Positions 1 to 8,382 are shown, numbered from the stretch's first letter. The stretch: 12,943 nucleotides of DNA from Coemansia sp. RSA 1804 (GCA_027578815.1 JANBTH010000664.1:1-12943), one strand, 5' to 3'. Notes: generated by a model from the sequence alone, not told the origin. Made by a program: numbers and translations.

Positions 1-75
1 GACATATTGGATCGCTGGAGGCAGAATCAGCGCAGCATGCCAACTCACTTGCGCCAAACCACTAGCCATATATAA
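1..75 (+). other. possible 3' end of an upstream gene (uncertain)
   Basis: The first 60 or so bases are clearly more GC-rich than the AT-rich sequence that follows, as expected where a coding region ends. Two plus-strand frames are open from the window edge. Frame 1 ends at a TAA at 73-75, and frame 3 ends at a TAG near 63-65. Either could be the last 20-24 codons of a gene converging on TRM61. Nothing recognisable is encoded, so frame and even strand are guesses. From about 76 to 254 the sequence is AT-rich, and I see nothing in it except a plausible shared 3' UTR region. Confidence 0.2.
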
Positions 76-253
76 TGGATATAGTAACCACTATATCTAT
101 TCAAATTTGTCCATATTATTTTCTTTCACTTGATACTTGGCTAATTTCCTGGTATAATTTGTTATTTTGTTATCTTCAATATCTCTCTTTTTGTCTTAAT
201 TTCTATAGTATGTATTATATTGCTCAGCTTTTCTATACGATAGCTTGAAGCCT

Positions 254-259
254 TTTATT
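254..259 (-). terminator. AATAAA polyadenylation-type hexamer overlapping the TRM61 stop
   Basis: On the minus strand the final Glu codon, the TAA stop and the next base form AATAAA. The hexamer therefore overlaps the end of the coding sequence. Fungal poly(A) signals are loose, so its use is unproven. Confidence 0.35.
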
Positions 260-1205
260 CGACAATATCTGGTGCCAGGATGGCAAATGTCAGGTAGCTT
301 GTATGGCCACGGGTCACTTCGGCTGGTTTTGAAATAGTGCGCTCGGTTGTTTTGGGTTCCTCGCCGTCTACATCATTCATCGAGTCATTATCAAGTTTAC
401 GCTTTTTCCGGTCAACCGTAGATTGCTTGAAGCTAATCTTTTTTCCGTTGATTGCTTCAGCAATGTCTGGGAAGGGCACAGCGCGTACTTCGCAATCTTT
501 TGCAAGACACTCAAACATACGGATCTCCGAGAAGCCATGCTCATCCAGCGCCAGCGCCGTTGCCTGTACTTGCTCAATGCATGGACTAAAGCAGCATATT
601 CTGCCAATGGTATCCTTGCGGAGAACCTCCTTGGCTGCAGCAACCGCATCCCAGGGCGCTGGAAGATCAAGAAACACGGCATCGGCAATGTTGGGCTTCC
701 CAAATCCATTGGCAATCACATCGCGGTTTTCAATAGTCACAATATGCGAAAGACCATGCTCCTCGAACTCCTTCTTTGCAGTAGCTGCGCGAAGCTCGTG
801 GTATTCAAAGGTGAATAAGTGGCCAGTGGGTGCAATTGTTCGTGCAATAGAGTGTGAAAACGACCCGCTGCCTGTTCCTGACTCCACCATCACCTTTCCT
901 GGTCTTAGGTCAAGATGGAGAGAAATAAACGAAATGTCTGCAAAATACAGGATCTGTGTGCGATGCGGCACAACCTGCGTCCAAAGCGCCGGTGTTGGGT
1001 GCAGCAGATACACATACCCTCTGCCATCGTGCGACTCGATCTTGCTTCCATACTCGAGGCCAATCATGTCGTTATGCCGGAAGCTACCGAATCGGTTGTT
1101 GAATACCTCGCCCGACTTTACAAAGATCGGACGCATCGCATCGGGCGTTACATACACGATAACCGGATCGCCGTCCTCAATGATACGCTTATACTGATGA
1201 AACAT
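255..1205 (-). CDS. TRM61: tRNA (adenine(58)-N1)-methyltransferase catalytic subunit Trm61
   Basis: This 316-residue protein is the SAM-binding catalytic subunit of the Trm6-Trm61 complex, which makes m1A at position 58 in the T-loop of nuclear tRNAs, including initiator tRNA. Residues 1-90 form the N-terminal beta domain. Motif I, the SAM-binding glycine loop VESGTGSGSFS, is at 107-117. The catalytic-pocket motif DLPAPW is at 180-185. The family's closing strand RGHTSYLTFA is at 299-308. Between the catalytic domain and that strand lies a charged linker (about 260-298) containing KKRK at 267-270, a plausible nuclear localisation signal. The ATG at 1205 places the conserved N-terminus at a normal distance, and length fits fungal Trm61. 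It is intronless and divergent from the BAHD gene. Family identity is read from motifs; nuclear location is inferred. The partner TRM6 is not in this window. Confidence 0.95.
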   Translation of the reverse strand: MFHQYKRIIEDGDPVIVYVTPDAMRPIFVKSGEVFNNRFGSFRHNDMIGLEYGSKIESHDGRGYVYLLHPTPALWTQVVPHRTQILYFADISFISLHLDLRPGKVMVESGTGSGSFSHSIARTIAPTGHLFTFEYHELRAATAKKEFEEHGLSHIVTIENRDVIANGFGKPNIADAVFLDLPAPWDAVAAAKEVLRKDTIGRICCFSPCIEQVQATALALDEHGFSEIRMFECLAKDCEVRAVPFPDIAEAINGKKISFKQSTVDRKKRKLDNDSMNDVDGEEPKTTERTISKPAEVTRGHTSYLTFAILAPDIVE

Positions 1206-1357
1206 CGTTTATGAGACTTAAAGGACAAGCTGCAATACTGAATGGCTGGGATGGACGTAAAAAGAGGCAGGTTATCAATCGATCAATTTTGTTCGGCTGG
1301 GATGAATCGTTTTTTGTTTTTGTCATTTTTCGTTAACCACCGCTTTGTGGGAGAAAC

Positions 1358-1366
1358 GTCACGTGA
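1358..1366. promoter_or_regulatory. E-box / Cbf1-type site (RTCACGTG)
   Basis: The sequence GTCACGTGA contains the 8-bp palindrome TCACGTGA and matches RTCACRTG, the known yeast Cbf1 (CDEI) consensus bound by bHLH factors. It lies about 155 bp upstream of the TRM61 ATG. Two more intergenic matches occur at 9771-9778 and 10448-10455. Binding is inferred from the motif only. Confidence 0.4.
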
Positions 1367-1653
1367 GCTTCTGGGACTGTAATGATGCTGGTTTACAAAT
1401 GTGTGGAACACAATAACATATGGACGACTCTTATTTTCCTGATGCATTACTGTTCTACCATAGCAATATTTTGGATCTTATCCATGTCGTAAACATAGTA
1501 GGAGCAGATATATACAAGTGAATACTAAAAGGACGTAAATGTCATAAAAGACAGTAAGGGAAAGCTGTAAGAACACATTTAGGAGACTGTAGTTTCTCAC
1601 ATGTGTTACTTGGCTGATTAAATTAGTAGCTGCTTGAATAACACTCTTTACCG

Positions 1654-1688
1654 CCAATGGTGCAAAATATCTGGGCTGGATATAAAAG
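1654..1688 (+). promoter_or_regulatory. CCAAT box and TATA box of the BAHD gene
   Basis: CCAAT is at 1654-1658 and a strong TATA box, TATAAAAGG, at 1681-1689. The TATA box is about 100 bp upstream of the ATG at 1785. An initiation site some 30 or more bases downstream of the TATA box would leave a short leader before that ATG, and would place the other in-frame ATG at 1698 outside the mRNA. This is the best positioned core promoter in the window. Confidence 0.55.
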
Positions 1689-1784
1689 GAGTTGAAAATG
1701 AAGCCTTATATGCTTTTCTTCTTTTTCAAATGTAGATACACTTACACATATTTTATCGGTAACCAATATTTTCAATTTGTCACA

Positions 1785-3245
1785 ATGGATAGTATTATGC
1801 GCTTTGCAGATAGCGTTAAATCGCAGGAAATCCCACTGAGTGTGCTGGACACTCAGGGCTCGTTTTCAAACATTCCGTTTGTGTTCTTTTATGAAAACAC
1901 TACTGGGTCATCTGATTTCATGCCAAAAGACGTACTTCATCGTTCGTTCTACAGGGCCATGGAGTACTTTCCTATTCTTGCTGGCAGAGTGAAGAGCAAA
2001 GGAAGAGGGAATATAAAGATTGTTGTTGATAGGAACAACATTAATATGCCAGAGTACGTTGAAGATGCAAGCAGTGTGCATTTCAGTGAAGTAAAATTAA
2101 AGCAGTTTGCCTGGCATGCGTGGCCAGAAGACGTGGCAACAGCCGGTCCTTGTCCAAAAGCCGACAGAGATGGTGAAATTAAGCTTGTAAATGTTCATGT
2201 AGTTAGATTGAAGGATAATAGCGGCGTGATTATTTACATAAGCATACCACATTATGCCGTTGATGGAGAGGCACATATGGAGGTAGTCAAAAGATGGACT
2301 ACCATATGTCAAATGATGGTTGACGGCAAAGAAGATGATATCAACAAGCTGCCCACCTACACTTTCGACCGCTCACAAGCGTTTGCAACCTTGCCAGAGG
2401 CACGCATTCCTATTGACAAGGTTACTCGAAGAATATTTACAAAAGCAGGAGTTCTGTCCGAATGGCTGGCCTGGATATCTCCAAAGCTCCGTGGACGCAT
2501 TCAAAGCAAGATTGTCAAGCGCCAAAAAGCCCAGCCTCATTTGTTCCATTTTTCGCAAAAGACGTTCGAGCTGCTGAAGACAGAGCTAAAAGAGCATGTT
2601 CCTGAAAGCTGCAACATTACTATCAGTCACATTTTACTTGCCTTGGTCACTGAGACGCTTGTCCAGGCGCATGCAGCAGTAGCAAGTAGGAAAAGCAAGA
2701 ATTTCTTGAAATATATAAAACCCAGAGCCAAGAAAGACACGCTGCCTATGGGCATTATCTTTCAAACACGCGAGCAACTAAAGCTGGCATCTACAGAGTA
2801 CATCGGCAACGTCCTCATGCCAAAGATTGTGCTTAAGCCCCTATGCGAAATGGAATCATCCACTACTATCGAGTCACTAGCCAAGGGGATCATCGGGTTC
2901 AGCAAGACAGTAAGCGCTATCTCAGCCCCACTTGTGGCCAGCTATATGGATATGATCGGCTCAAGGCCATCGAGCTTCACTCGTCCAGCCATGAACTTTA
3001 GCTTCCATAAAACAGCAATGACGTTTGTATACGACGTAATGCCAGACATGTATGTAGCTGATTTTGGATATGGTCGTCCAGTGTGGGTCAGTCCAATCGA
3101 GCCGTTTAGAGCAAACGCCGTTCTTTTGCTCACTGGAAGCAATCCCAACGATGGCGTAGATATATTTCTGTCAACTTTTTCAGAGGCCATGGATGAGATT
3201 CTAAAGAACGAGTCGTGGATGAGCATTGTTAGCAAAATATACTAG
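1785..3245 (+). CDS. BAHD-type acyltransferase (transferase family, PF02458-like)
   Basis: This 486-residue protein has the two BAHD signatures: HxxxDG (HYAVDG, catalytic His156 and Asp160) and the structural motif DFGYG at 426-430, followed by RPVWVSP. Family members move an acyl group from acyl-CoA to an alcohol or amine. The middle-domain segment EYIGNVL (338-344) also fits. I see no signal peptide or membrane segment, so a soluble cytosolic enzyme is likely. The frame is open upstream to an ATG at 1698, but that codon is only about 10 bases past a TATA box, so I chose the ATG at 1785, where the family N-terminus begins. The gene is visibly richer in A/T than the helicase and transporter genes to the right. 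The substrate cannot be read from sequence; trichothecene acetyltransferases and plant hydroxycinnamoyl transferases share the fold. Confidence 0.85.
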   Translation: MDSIMRFADSVKSQEIPLSVLDTQGSFSNIPFVFFYENTTGSSDFMPKDVLHRSFYRAMEYFPILAGRVKSKGRGNIKIVVDRNNINMPEYVEDASSVHFSEVKLKQFAWHAWPEDVATAGPCPKADRDGEIKLVNVHVVRLKDNSGVIIYISIPHYAVDGEAHMEVVKRWTTICQMMVDGKEDDINKLPTYTFDRSQAFATLPEARIPIDKVTRRIFTKAGVLSEWLAWISPKLRGRIQSKIVKRQKAQPHLFHFSQKTFELLKTELKEHVPESCNITISHILLALVTETLVQAHAAVASRKSKNFLKYIKPRAKKDTLPMGIIFQTREQLKLASTEYIGNVLMPKIVLKPLCEMESSTTIESLAKGIIGFSKTVSAISAPLVASYMDMIGSRPSSFTRPAMNFSFHKTAMTFVYDVMPDMYVADFGYGRPVWVSPIEPFRANAVLLLTGSNPNDGVDIFLSTFSEAMDEILKNESWMSIVSKIY

Positions 3246-3293
3246 CTGACACAGTTCAAATAACAAATAAAATAAAACAGTTTTAACTATATT
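3246..3293 (+). terminator. convergent 3' region with tandem AATAAA
   Basis: Only 48 bp separate the BAHD stop and the AsnRS stop. On the plus strand two AATAAA hexamers share one base, at 3266-3271 and 3271-3276, about 20 bases after the BAHD stop. They are good poly(A) signal candidates for that gene. Transcripts of the two genes probably overlap at their 3' ends. Confidence 0.45.
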
Positions 3294-4757
3294 CTAGTAG
3301 AGACACCGCCCAGCATGTCTTGGGAAGGGAATAATATCGCGAACGCTTTCAAGCCCAGTAACCATCTGTATGTATCTCTCAAACCCCATTCCAAACCCGC
3401 CGTGAGGAACGGATCCATACTTGCGCAGGCTTGTGTACCAGTCCAATGACCCTTCCTCAATTCCAAGTGATCTGATCTTGTGGCTGATGCGCTCAAAATC
3501 ATGCTCGCGTAGGCTTCCGCCAAGAAGCTCGCATGGTCCAGGAACAAGCAAGTCCATGCAAGCAACCGTTTTGCCGTCGGTATTAGGAAGCATGTAGAAC
3601 GGTTTAATCTCTGCCGGATAGTCAGTAACAAATACGGGACAGTTAAAGTGCTTTGTAGCAAGGTATCGCTCGTGCTCGCTCTGCAAGTCTTGGCCCCATC
3701 GTGGACGGAACACAAACTTTTGCAATGCATCAGCTTTCTGAAGAATGTCTATGGCCTCTGTGTATGTAATGCGTGCAAATGGCTCACTGCTTGCAATCCG
3801 TTGAACAAGCGATGCAAGTGCTTCGTTCTTCTGCGCAAAAAATCCCAGCTCATCTCCAGCATTGTCCAAAAGATATCTGGTAGTTGACTGAACCATCTGC
3901 TCCACCAAACCCAACAATGGATCTAGGTTGTGGACAAATGCGCACTCTGCTTCAACCATCCAAAACTCTGACAAATGCCGTCCGGTCTGACTGGGCTCTG
4001 CACGAAATGCCTGATTGAAGTTGTACACGCGCTTAAATGCGTTGTTATAGATCTCAAGATGCAGTTGGCCAGAAACAGTCAGATTGACTCTTTTGCCAAA
4101 GAAATCGGATGCGGGATCTGTGGATTCAGACCCAGGGGTGGTAAGCTGGAACGTCTCGCCACCGCCCTCGCAATCGTTGGCGGTTATTGCCGGAGTATGG
4201 ACGCGAACAAACTCATTTTCGTGAAAGAATCTGTGCAGCCCCATCTCTGCGTGGCTACGAAGACGGGCAACCGCACCAATTGTCTGCGATCGTGGACGAA
4301 GATACCCGATCTCTCGCAAAAACTCCATCGAGTGATGCTTCTTTTGCAAGGGATATGTTTCAGGATCGGATCCACCGATAATGCTGATATTCTTTGCTTG
4401 TATTTCCTTGCTCTGTCCACGACCAGGACTTTCAGCCAAAAGCCCCTTTATCTCCACTGAGCAACCTGTGGTGAGTCCGGCTGCCATGTGTGGGTCGTCC
4501 ATAATAATCTGGATGCCACGCGGAGTCGATCCGTCAGATACTTCGGCAAACGCAATTCGCTTCTGCACGCGCACAGATCTGACCCAGCCAGATACCGTCA
4601 CCTCCGATCCCAGAGCACCCGTCTTAATGATGCGCTGAAGTGTTGGCACTAGGCCCAACTTTGTGATGTCCTTTGACATGCTGCTCAACCATCTAGTGCA
4701 TGCAGGCAGACGGTGGACGCATCGAAGCGGCGTTCGAAAGAGGCTGGCTGACAACAT
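3294..4757 (-). CDS. SLM5: asparaginyl-tRNA synthetase, mitochondrial
   Basis: This class IIb aminoacyl-tRNA synthetase of 487 residues attaches Asn to mitochondrial tRNA-Asn. Residues 1-28 are rich in Arg, Ser and Leu with no acidic residue until Asp30, which looks like a mitochondrial presequence. The OB-fold anticodon-binding domain covers about 50-130. Class II motif 1 lies near 183-191. Motif 2 is at 251-271 (FRAEPSQTGRH then EFWMVEAE). Motif 3 is at 452-462 (HGGFGMGFERY). ITANDCEGGGE (191-201), LTVSGQLHLE (226-235) and the C-terminal DIIPFPR distinguish AsnRS from AspRS. Length is close to yeast Slm5 and shorter than cytosolic AsnRS. The first ATG at 4757 was chosen because it supplies the presequence; Met27 is a possible second start. 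It converges on the BAHD gene and diverges from DBP3. Confidence 0.93.
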   Translation of the reverse strand: MLSASLFRTPLRCVHRLPACTRWLSSMSKDITKLGLVPTLQRIIKTGALGSEVTVSGWVRSVRVQKRIAFAEVSDGSTPRGIQIIMDDPHMAAGLTTGCSVEIKGLLAESPGRGQSKEIQAKNISIIGGSDPETYPLQKKHHSMEFLREIGYLRPRSQTIGAVARLRSHAEMGLHRFFHENEFVRVHTPAITANDCEGGGETFQLTTPGSESTDPASDFFGKRVNLTVSGQLHLEIYNNAFKRVYNFNQAFRAEPSQTGRHLSEFWMVEAECAFVHNLDPLLGLVEQMVQSTTRYLLDNAGDELGFFAQKNEALASLVQRIASSEPFARITYTEAIDILQKADALQKFVFRPRWGQDLQSEHERYLATKHFNCPVFVTDYPAEIKPFYMLPNTDGKTVACMDLLVPGPCELLGGSLREHDFERISHKIRSLGIEEGSLDWYTSLRKYGSVPHGGFGMGFERYIQMVTGLESVRDIIPFPRHAGRCLY

Positions 4758-5151
4758 ATCGGAGGCGTGTCCACAAAACCAAATTCAAAAACAACAAAAA
4801 TAATGAAATACAAGGCGGAATATGCTACATAACAAGAATGATAATGAGAAAAAAAACAGAGCCTGCTGTAACCCAATTGATTGTATCGGAAGCGTACTCA
4901 CGCAAAAAAGAGCACCAGCAGCATATTCACTGAGATTGGGATTAAATGTTGATCCGTCAATGTGCTTTTAATTAGCAATGCCGAAATTTTGTTCCCTTTT
5001 TTTTTATAACCGTTGATGATCAAGAAAAAAAAAACTAAAAACTTTTTCCAGCTCTGCTTTCACCTAAAAAAAAACTATCTGTTTGAATATTTACAATTCT
5101 TTTTTAATAGTGTACGTAACTGGAGTGCTATCTCTTTAGTAGTCGTAGATA
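4758..5151. promoter_or_regulatory. divergent promoter region AsnRS / DBP3
   Basis: This AT-rich spacer of 394 bases lies between divergent starts. It holds CCAAT at 4873-4877, an inverted CCAAT (ATTGG) at 4935-4939, and a TATAA at 5005-5009 about 145 bp before the DBP3 ATG. It also holds several poly(dA)/poly(dT) runs between 4994 and 5075, of the kind that exclude nucleosomes in yeast promoters. No gene is credible here. Confidence 0.5.
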
Positions 5152-6771
5152 ATGCCTGATATCAGCACAAAATCCTTCAGAGGCAAGAAGCCAAAGGTCA
5201 AGGAACCTCCGTCGGCAGAAGCCATAGAGGCAGCTAACGAGCTGAAGAAGAAGAGGAAGGAAAAGTATAACAACAAGTCGAAAAAGGAGAAAAGTGAGCT
5301 GAAGAAGGAGAAGCACAGCAGCAGCAGCAGCAAGAAGCGCAGCAACAGCGATACCTCAGATGACGACAAAGCATCGTCTGCAGACGTGTCCAAAAAGGCC
5401 AAAACCAGCAGCAATAACGCAAACGTAGCAGCGACATCAGCAGTCACACCCACGATTGCACAAGAGTTCTACGAAAAGCACAACATTTGCGTGACTGGCG
5501 ACGATGCATTCATGCCGTTCCTCGAGTTCTCGCAGACGCCGTTCAGCAGGGATATCCTTAAAGCCTGCAAAGGGTTCTCAAAACCAACACCAATCCAGTC
5601 TGCCTGCTGGCCGGTTATCACATCCAACCGCGATGTCATTGGTATTGCCGAAACCGGATCAGGAAAAACATTTGCGTTTGCGTTGCCAGCGGTGCACTAT
5701 CTCATAAACAAGCACGGCGACAAGGCGAAAAAGTGCCACAAGCCACTTGTGCTTGTCGTTTCGCCAACGCGCGAGCTTGCACTGCAGACGCACGAGCAGT
5801 GCATGGAGGCCGGGAAGGGGCTGGGAATAACGTCGGTGTGCCTGTTTGGCGGCGCGGCAAAACATATCCAGCTCAAGGAGCTCAAGACGACAAAGCCAGC
5901 CATCATTGTTGCAACGCCCGGACGGCTGCTGGACATTGTTGAGCATGACCAGGCGCTGGACATATCGGAGGTGTCGTTTTTGGTTCTGGATGAGGCCGAT
6001 CGCATGCTTGACCAAGGGTTTGAGAAGGACATTACATCGATCATTGGCATGCTTAGCCAGGGCGACAACCGCCAGACGGTGATGTTCAGCGCTACGTGGC
6101 CAAAGTCTGTGCGCAACCTGGCAGATACGTTCCTGCGCAGCCCTGTGAAGGTGTCGATTGGGTCGGATGAGATTGCGATCAACGAGCGCGTGAAGCAGAT
6201 TGTCGAGGTCACCAGCGGATGGGAGAAGAACCGCAAGCTGTTTGATCTTCTGAAGACCTACCACAAGACGCGCAAGAACCGCGTGCTTGTTTTTGCGCTG
6301 TACAAGAAGGAGGCAGCCCGGATTGAGACGATGCTGAAGCAGAAGGGCTACAACTGCACGTCGATTCACGGTGACAAGGCCCAGAACCAACGGCTCGACG
6401 CAATCGAGTCATTCCGCGACGGAAGCATTCCACTGCTGATTGCCACCGATGTTGCTGCGCGCGGCCTTGACGTGCCTGATGTCGAGTATGTGATCAACTA
6501 CACGTTCCCGCTTACCATCGACGACTACACGCATCGCTGTGGCCGCACTGCCAGGGCCGGCAAGAAGGGCGTTGCGCACACCTTCTTCACGGAAGAGGAC
6601 AAGAAGCACTCTGGCGAGCTTGTCAACGTGCTGAAGGCTGCCAGTATGCCAGTTCCTGATGCGCTGTTGAAGTTTGGCACGACTGTCAAGAAGAAGGAGC
6701 ACTCGTCGTACGGCGCGTTCTTCAAGGAGGTTGATCCTAGCGCCAAGCCAGTCAAGATCATCTTTGATTGA
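5152..6771 (+). CDS. DBP3: ATP-dependent RNA helicase Dbp3 (DEAD-box)
   Basis: This 539-residue nucleolar DEAD-box helicase is inferred to act in 60S ribosomal subunit assembly and pre-rRNA processing, as yeast Dbp3 does. Residues 1-95 form a low-complexity Lys/Ser-rich tail with a five-unit AGC run coding Ser at 56-60, typical of nucleolar targeting. The helicase core has all motifs in order: Q motif GFSKPTPIQ (141-149), I AETGSGKT (166-173), Ia PTRELA (205-210), Ib TPGRL (255-259), II DEAD (280-283), III SAT (313-315), IV LVFA (379-382), V ATDVAARGLD (431-440) and VI HRCGRTARAG (461-470). The C-terminal segment, from PVPDALLKFG to SSYGAFFKE, is characteristic of Dbp3 rather than of Dbp2/Ded1. 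No intron is needed. All catalytic residues are present, so it should be active. Confidence 0.95.
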   Translation: MPDISTKSFRGKKPKVKEPPSAEAIEAANELKKKRKEKYNNKSKKEKSELKKEKHSSSSSKKRSNSDTSDDDKASSADVSKKAKTSSNNANVAATSAVTPTIAQEFYEKHNICVTGDDAFMPFLEFSQTPFSRDILKACKGFSKPTPIQSACWPVITSNRDVIGIAETGSGKTFAFALPAVHYLINKHGDKAKKCHKPLVLVVSPTRELALQTHEQCMEAGKGLGITSVCLFGGAAKHIQLKELKTTKPAIIVATPGRLLDIVEHDQALDISEVSFLVLDEADRMLDQGFEKDITSIIGMLSQGDNRQTVMFSATWPKSVRNLADTFLRSPVKVSIGSDEIAINERVKQIVEVTSGWEKNRKLFDLLKTYHKTRKNRVLVFALYKKEAARIETMLKQKGYNCTSIHGDKAQNQRLDAIESFRDGSIPLLIATDVAARGLDVPDVEYVINYTFPLTIDDYTHRCGRTARAGKKGVAHTFFTEEDKKHSGELVNVLKAASMPVPDALLKFGTTVKKKEHSSYGAFFKEVDPSAKPVKIIFD

Positions 6772-7092
6772 GCCGGTAGCTTCTTTTGCAATAGCGGTTT
6801 GCAGTTTGCAGTGGTTTTACGTTTCTGTCATTAAATGTATCTCATCTCTTATTTTTTTGCCTGCCTCTCTGGCTGGAAACATGGCAATTGGATCAGCGAG
6901 GGGTTTTTTCTCCCTGTTCTGTGGGACCTTTCTTCAGCCACAATCAGCAACACTGGTTGGAAGCGGAACTAACTCCCCACAAAGAAGTTACAAGACATCA
7001 TCCGTCCACAACATTTTCTTTTTCTCTTTCCTCCCTCTCTATCTTCCCCGCTTTGACCACTTTTTTTCTATTTTTTCCCCTCGTAATCCGTG
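6772..7092 (+). promoter_or_regulatory. DBP3 3' region and transporter promoter/leader
   Basis: The 321 bases between two same-strand genes hold no credible gene. From about 7012 to 7083 the plus strand is almost pure pyrimidine, directly before the transporter start. Such CT-rich tracts are common just upstream of, or inside, fungal 5' leaders. I see no well-placed TATA box. Confidence 0.4.
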
Positions 7093-8382
7093 ATGGCCTC
7101 TGACCAGACATACCAGCCGCTTTTGGCAGAACAGCGGCAGCACAACGAAGACGAGGCAGAACCCAGCGCTTCACACGATACACAGCGCGGAAGCGCCGTT
7201 GAAGCGTTCTTCCACATTGTATGCATCACAGCCGGAACTGGAATCCTCCAGCTCCCGTATGCGCTCAAGGTCGGCGGATGGGCGGGTGTCTTTTACATTG
7301 TGCTTGCAGCACTCATTGCCACGTACAGTGGAGACATCCTTGTCAGATGTCTTTACCACAAACAGGGGACTCGGCTGAAATCGTACCCCGAGGTCGCAGA
7401 GGCAGCGTTTGGGCTCCACGGACGGAGGATCGTGCGCGTGCTGAAGGACTTTAATCTTCTTGGGGTTGTAGGGATCTATATAGTGCTTGCCGGCGTCAAC
7501 GTCAACGCGCTGCTGTCTGGCACGTCTGGCGGACAGCTTGGCGCGCAGTTCTGGAGCGCAGTCTCGGCAGCACTTGTGTGGGTGGTGGTTGTTTGTGCCC
7601 GCGAGGTGCATGACGTCTTTGTGCTGAGTCTGTTTGGGACGCTGACTACCGTGGTTATGGTGGCTATTATCATCTGCCTCGGACTAAGCGATGTCGAGTA
7701 CGCGCAGGCAAGACCGCCGACACAGCTTGTCAATCTCGGGATGGCGCCAGTGTCGCTGGCATCCATTTGCTTCAGCTTTGGCGGCAATCTAAACTGGCCT
7801 GACGTCGAGGCCTCGATGAAGTCACCCAGACTGTGGTCCAGGACGCTATCTCTGGCCACTGCGTTTGTGGCCTTCATCTACGTATGCGTTGCTGCTGTTG
7901 GGTACGGCGTGTACGGGGATCTGGTCAAGTCGCCTGTTCTCCTCAGCCTTCCCTCGGGTATTGCGGTAGTAATTGCTGACGCCATGATTACTGTCCACGT
8001 TCTGCTTGCCTGTCCTGTTCTGCTGACTGCCGTCTTCATTGAGGCTGAGAACGATCTAGGCATCGGTGCTGCATCTGCTTCTACGGGCGTCAATCCAGCC
8101 TGGGCCGCGTGGTATTCCAAGCTTCTGCGCTCCCTTCTAATGGCCGCAGTTGCTTTTTTTGCCGTGTTTGTGTCTGACTTTAGCAAGGTTGTTCCGATTC
8201 TTGGCGCAGTGGCCGGATCGTTAGCTGTTTTCGTCATCCCGGTCGCCTGCTACATCCGTCTTTTCAACCCGCAGAGGACGTTTTCTGTATGGGAGTACGC
8301 CTGGTGTGCGCTCATTGTGTGCGTGGGCCTCGTGTGTCTTGTAATTGGCACCTTGCAGGCTGTTGCCGACTTGTACAAGTAG
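7093..8382 (+). CDS. amino acid/auxin permease family transporter (Avt-like)
   Basis: This 429-residue membrane protein of the AAAP family (Aa_trans, PF01490) exchanges neutral or other amino acids for protons, in fungi usually at the vacuole (Avt1-Avt7) or plasma membrane. The N-terminal tail (1-34) is hydrophilic. The family signature GTGILQLPYA is at 48-57 in the first helix. About 11 hydrophobic segments follow, near 36-57, 63-85, 118-141, 152-169, 173-197, 213-232, 251-272, 286-315, 343-361, 366-388 and 400-421. FSFGGNLNWPDVEASMKSP (228-245) matches the conserved loop after helix 6, which usually reads FSYxGHxxxPxIxxSMK. The start is the ATG at 7093. The frame also has a GTG one codon before, which is not a credible eukaryotic start. 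Two TAG stops stand in tandem at 8380-8385. Substrate and compartment cannot be decided here. Confidence 0.88.
   Translation: MASDQTYQPLLAEQRQHNEDEAEPSASHDTQRGSAVEAFFHIVCITAGTGILQLPYALKVGGWAGVFYIVLAALIATYSGDILVRCLYHKQGTRLKSYPEVAEAAFGLHGRRIVRVLKDFNLLGVVGIYIVLAGVNVNALLSGTSGGQLGAQFWSAVSAALVWVVVVCAREVHDVFVLSLFGTLTTVVMVAIIICLGLSDVEYAQARPPTQLVNLGMAPVSLASICFSFGGNLNWPDVEASMKSPRLWSRTLSLATAFVAFIYVCVAAVGYGVYGDLVKSPVLLSLPSGIAVVIADAMITVHVLLACPVLLTAVFIEAENDLGIGAASASTGVNPAWAAWYSKLLRSLLMAAVAFFAVFVSDFSKVVPILGAVAGSLAVFVIPVACYIRLFNPQRTFSVWEYAWCALIVCVGLVCLVIGTLQAVADLYK

Larger units (their letters stand above)
1206..1784. promoter_or_regulatory. divergent promoter region TRM61 / BAHD acyltransferase
   Basis: These 579 bases separate two divergent start codons and hold no credible gene. 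They are AT-rich. I can point to a CACGTG palindrome at 1360-1365, a CCAAT box at 1654-1658 and a TATA box at 1681-1688. The TATA and CCAAT pair lie on the BAHD side; the CACGTG is about 155 bases upstream of the TRM61 start, so it more likely serves TRM61. The rest, about 1400-1640, shows no motif I can defend. Confidence 0.6.

Noticed and set aside
337..1197. 286-codon open frame on the plus strand, antisense to almost all of TRM61
   Set aside because: Its protein resembles no family, is Ser/Arg/Cys-rich and lies in a fixed frame against a clearly real gene. It is a codon-phase shadow.
1692..1784. N-terminal extension of the BAHD protein, with a hydrophobic Phe-rich stretch like a signal anchor
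   Set aside because: It starts about 10 bases after the TATA box, so it is unlikely to be in the mRNA, and family members begin near the ATG at 1785.
1206..1784. tRNA or other small RNA gene in the large intergenic spacers
   Set aside because: I looked for the tRNA B-box (GGTTCGAATCC type) on both strands here and in the other spacers and found none.
5659..6390. 243-codon minus-strand frame inside DBP3, plus several smaller ones
   Set aside because: The sense strand encodes all DEAD-box motifs without a break. The antisense frames are Leu/Arg-rich shadows of its codon bias.
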